Origin: Actinomycetota bacterium
GTDB lineage: Bacteria; Actinomycetota; Actinomycetes; JACCUZ01
DNA length: 14,895 nt
Reading direction: 5' to 3'
Assembly: GCA_030841245.1 (NCBI GenBank)
Contig: JAVEDG010000292.1
Span: 1 to 14,895 of the forward strand
In this document: positions 13,162-14,895 of the stretch, piece after piece
Position numbering within the stretch: the stretch's first letter is position 1
How the letters are laid out: every line of letters begins with the position of its first letter
Translations under genes and position numbers: made by a program
The notes under the pieces: generated by a model
Told to the model about the DNA's origin: nothing
The model's database searches: none
Seen by the model: only the letters and a program-made list of their open reading frames with translations

Positions 13162-13222
13162 CGCGGCGACCCTACCGGTGCGCATACCGCCCACCGGAGC
13201 CCCGGTCCGCGATACTCGCTGC
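13162..13222. promoter_or_regulatory. 61-bp divergent promoter region with two apparently leaderless starts
   Basis: On the minus strand TAGGGT (13169-13174) ends seven bases before the ddl ATG. On the plus strand GATACT (13211-13216) ends six bases before the GTG of the PLP enzyme. Both place transcription starts at or next to the first codon, and neither gene has a ribosome site. The -10 boxes are 36 bp apart, so the two RNA polymerases would compete for the same DNA. No good -35 is visible for either. Confidence 0.5.
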
Positions 13223-14335
13223 GTGACCGATCCCACCGCAGAGTCCGACTCGTCCGAGCTGTCCTCCACCGAGCTGTCGCTGGCCCCGGCCACGGTGGCG
13301 GTCACCGCAGGTCGCCCGCCGCGGGTGGCGGACGGACCGCTGAACGCTCCGCTGGTGCCCGCCTCGACCTACCACGCCGGTGGGGAGATCGGGTACGGCC
13401 GCTACGGCAACCCGACCTGGGAGATGTTCGAGACCGCGATCGGTGCGCTCGAGGGCGGGGTGGCGACGTCGTACTCCTCGGGGGTGGCGGCCACGGCCGC
13501 GGTGCTCGACCTGGTGCCAGCCGGCGGCGTCGTGGTCGCTCCTACGACCGCCTACCACGGCACGACCTCGCTGCTGCGGGCACTGACGGAGCGGGGCCGC
13601 TTCGTGGTTCGCGCGCTCGACCTCTCGGACCTCGACGCTGTGCTGAGCGCGCTGCCCGGCGCGGACCTGCTGTGGGTGGAGACACCGAGCAACCCGCTGC
13701 TCGTGACCGCCGACCTGCCCGGTCTCGTGTCCGCAGGCGGGGCGGCGGGCGCACTCGTCGCCGTGGACAACACGTTCGCCACGCCGGTCCTGTGCCGCCC
13801 GCTGGAGATGGGAGCCGACCTGGTCGTGCACAGCGCCACGAAGTACCTGTCCGGCCACGCCGACGTGGTGCTCGGCGTCGCCGTCGCACGCGACCCGGAC
13901 CTGGTGGAACGACTGGTCGCCACGCGCGGCACCCAGGGCGCGCTGCCCGGCCTGCTCGAGTCGTGGCTCGCGCTGCGCGGGCTGCGCACGCTGCATGTGC
14001 GGATGGAGCGCGCGCAGGCCAACGCGGTCGAGCTGGCCCGCCGGTTGGCCGATCACGAGTCGGTGTCTCGAGTGCGCTACCCCGGGTTCGGCGCGATCGT
14101 CTCCGTCGAGATCCGGGGCGGTGCGGACGAGGCCACGCGGGTCAGCGAGGGCACGCGGCTGTGGGTTCACGCGACCAGTCTCGGCGGGGTCGAGTCGACC
14201 CTGGAACGTCGGCGCAGATGGCCCTCCGAGGGCGCCGAGGTCCCTGACTCGCTGCTACGGCTCTCGGTGGGGATCGAGGACGTCGAGGACCTCTGGTCGG
14301 ATCTCGCCCGAGCGCTCGACCCGGTCCTGGGCTGA
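13223..14335 (+). CDS. Cys/Met-metabolism PLP enzyme, cystathionine gamma-lyase-like
   Basis: Fold-type I PLP enzyme of the trans-sulfuration family, probably cleaving cystathionine or a related sulfur substrate in the cytoplasm. The 370-aa protein has YGRYGNPTWEMFE (58-70), where the Tyr/Arg contact the cofactor of the neighbouring subunit, SGVAATAAV, the PLP-binding Asp182 (VDNTFATP) and the Schiff-base Lys207 in HSATKYLSGHADV. It ends LLRLSVGIEDVEDLW. The usual ESLIEHPASMTH segment is replaced by ESTLERRRRWPSEGAEVP, so substrate choice (gamma-lyase, gamma-synthase, methionine gamma-lyase) cannot be read from sequence alone. The GTG at 13223 gives MTDPTAES and appears leaderless. It is divergent from ddl and convergent with gpsA. 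Confidence 0.87.
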   Translation: MTDPTAESDSSELSSTELSLAPATVAVTAGRPPRVADGPLNAPLVPASTYHAGGEIGYGRYGNPTWEMFETAIGALEGGVATSYSSGVAATAAVLDLVPAGGVVVAPTTAYHGTTSLLRALTERGRFVVRALDLSDLDAVLSALPGADLLWVETPSNPLLVTADLPGLVSAGGAAGALVAVDNTFATPVLCRPLEMGADLVVHSATKYLSGHADVVLGVAVARDPDLVERLVATRGTQGALPGLLESWLALRGLRTLHVRMERAQANAVELARRLADHESVSRVRYPGFGAIVSVEIRGGADEATRVSEGTRLWVHATSLGGVESTLERRRRWPSEGAEVPDSLLRLSVGIEDVEDLWSDLARALDPVLG

Positions 14336-14341
14336 TCGGCT

Positions 14342-14371
14342 GAGGGCGTTCGGCTCCGCTCAGACGCCCTC
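14342..14371. terminator. Hairpin between the PLP enzyme gene and gpsA
   Basis: GAGGGCGT (14342-14349) pairs exactly with ACGCCCTC (14364-14371) around a 14-nt loop that includes the end of gpsA. It lies seven bases past the plus-strand stop, so it can end that transcript. It would work for gpsA only if the stem forms over its last codons. Confidence 0.45.
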
Positions 14372-14895
14372 GGACTTGGCGCTGCGGCTCATGATGCGCC
14401 GGACGATCTCCTCGGGCGGCAGCCCGTCGTGCACCGCGGCCACCACGTGCTCGGTGATGGGCATGTCGACGCCGTGGGAGCGGGCCAGCGCCAGGATCGA
14501 CTCGCAGGACTTGACGCCCTCCGCGGTCTGGCGGGTTGCGCCGATCACCTCTTCCAGCGTCATGCCGCGACCCAGGCTCTCGCCGAACGTCCGGTTGCGC
14601 GAGAGGGGTGACATGCAGGTGGCGACGAGGTCCCCGACGCCGGCCAGTCCCGAGAAGGTCGTGGCGTCGGCACCGAGAGCCATCCCGAGCCGGGTGATCT
14701 CGGCCAGGCCGCGGGTGATGATCGAGGCCTTGGAGTTGTCGCCGAACCCCATGCCGTCGGCCATGCCCACGGCGAGGGCGATGACGTTCTTGACCGCACC
14801 GCCGAGCTCGACGCCGACGACGTCGACGTTGGTGTAGGGCCGGAAGTACGCCGTGAGGCAGATCTGCTGGAGCTTCTCCGCGACGGCCTCGTCGG
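14360..14895 (-). CDS. gpsA: Glycerol-3-phosphate dehydrogenase [NAD(P)+], C-terminal part (cut by window edge)
   Basis: Cytoplasmic enzyme that reduces dihydroxyacetone phosphate to sn-glycerol 3-phosphate, the phospholipid backbone. The visible 177 residues are the C-terminal helical domain. GVELGGAVKNVIALAVG (about 27-43 of the fragment) carries the catalytic lysine. GFGDNSKASIITRGLAEI carries the substrate-binding asparagine/arginine, and GVGDLVATC follows. It ends MSRSAKSEGV. The N-terminal Rossmann domain with the GxGxxG motif is beyond the right edge. It is convergent with the PLP enzyme gene, and gpsA near ddl and thiL is a recurrent actinobacterial neighbourhood. Confidence 0.97.
   Translation of the reverse strand, partial: DEAVAEKLQQICLTAYFRPYTNVDVVGVELGGAVKNVIALAVGMADGMGFGDNSKASIITRGLAEITRLGMALGADATTFSGLAGVGDLVATCMSPLSRNRTFGESLGRGMTLEEVIGATRQTAEGVKSCESILALARSHGVDMPITEHVVAAVHDGLPPEEIVRRIMSRSAKSEGV

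Noticed and set aside
11968..14247. 759-aa plus-strand open frame opposite ddl and across the PLP gene
   Set aside because: It runs through ddl in antisense and the PLP gene in the wrong frame, with low-complexity composition.
1..14895. tRNA, rRNA, CRISPR, insertion sequence or prophage
   Set aside because: I saw no cloverleaf, no regularly spaced repeats beyond the four 11-mers, and no transposase, integrase or phage protein motifs in any frame.

Overview
This is a very GC-rich stretch (third codon positions almost all G or C, frequent GTG starts) from a high-GC actinomycete chromosome. The gene set and order (smc, mutM, rnc, rpmF, DUF177, SepIVA-like, coaD, rsmD, recG, DAK2/FakA-like, rpmB, thiL, Lrp-type, DUF3515, ddl, gpsA) match the conserved core seen in Streptomyces and related Actinomycetota. 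I cannot name the genus. There is no mobile element, CRISPR array, tRNA or rRNA, and no composition break that suggests transfer. This is a housekeeping island, and I found no evidence of a new multi-gene system.

Region by region: (1) 1-853 is the 5' part of smc on the minus strand, preceded by a non-coding stretch with an 11-bp tandem repeat and a perfect 12-bp hairpin. (2) 1124-1315 is a conserved 63-aa coiled-coil protein of unknown role, divergent from mutM (plus strand, apparently leaderless). (3) mutM runs tail to tail into rnc, and the two stop codons share one hairpin. rnc, rpmF and the DUF177 gene form a minus-strand operon (rRNA processing and 50S assembly). (4) A SepIVA-like division protein, coaD, rsmD, a 15-codon linking ORF, recG and a FakA-like DAK2 protein form a tightly packed minus-strand run. 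(5) rpmB stands alone on the plus strand. (6) thiL (minus) diverges from a stand-alone Lrp ligand-binding protein and a DUF3515 lipoprotein (plus). (7) ddl (minus) diverges from a cystathionine gamma-lyase-like PLP enzyme (plus), with two apparently leaderless promoters in 61 bp. (8) gpsA (minus) runs off the right edge.

The genes serve chromosome structure and repair (smc, mutM, recG), ribosome production (rnc, rpmF, DUF177, rsmD, rpmB), cofactors (coaD for CoA, thiL for thiamine diphosphate), wall and membrane precursors (ddl, gpsA, FakA-like) and septation (SepIVA-like). Each convergent pair (mutM/rnc, rpmB/thiL, DUF3515/ddl, PLP enzyme/gpsA) is separated by a compact GC-rich hairpin without a T-run.

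The points most worth a second look are the 15-codon ORF joined by GTGA overlaps to recG and rsmD, the DUF3515 lipoprotein whose only sensible start is a CTG overlapping the previous stop, the 63-aa conserved protein, and the inverted repeats ahead of the DUF177-rpmF-rnc operon.
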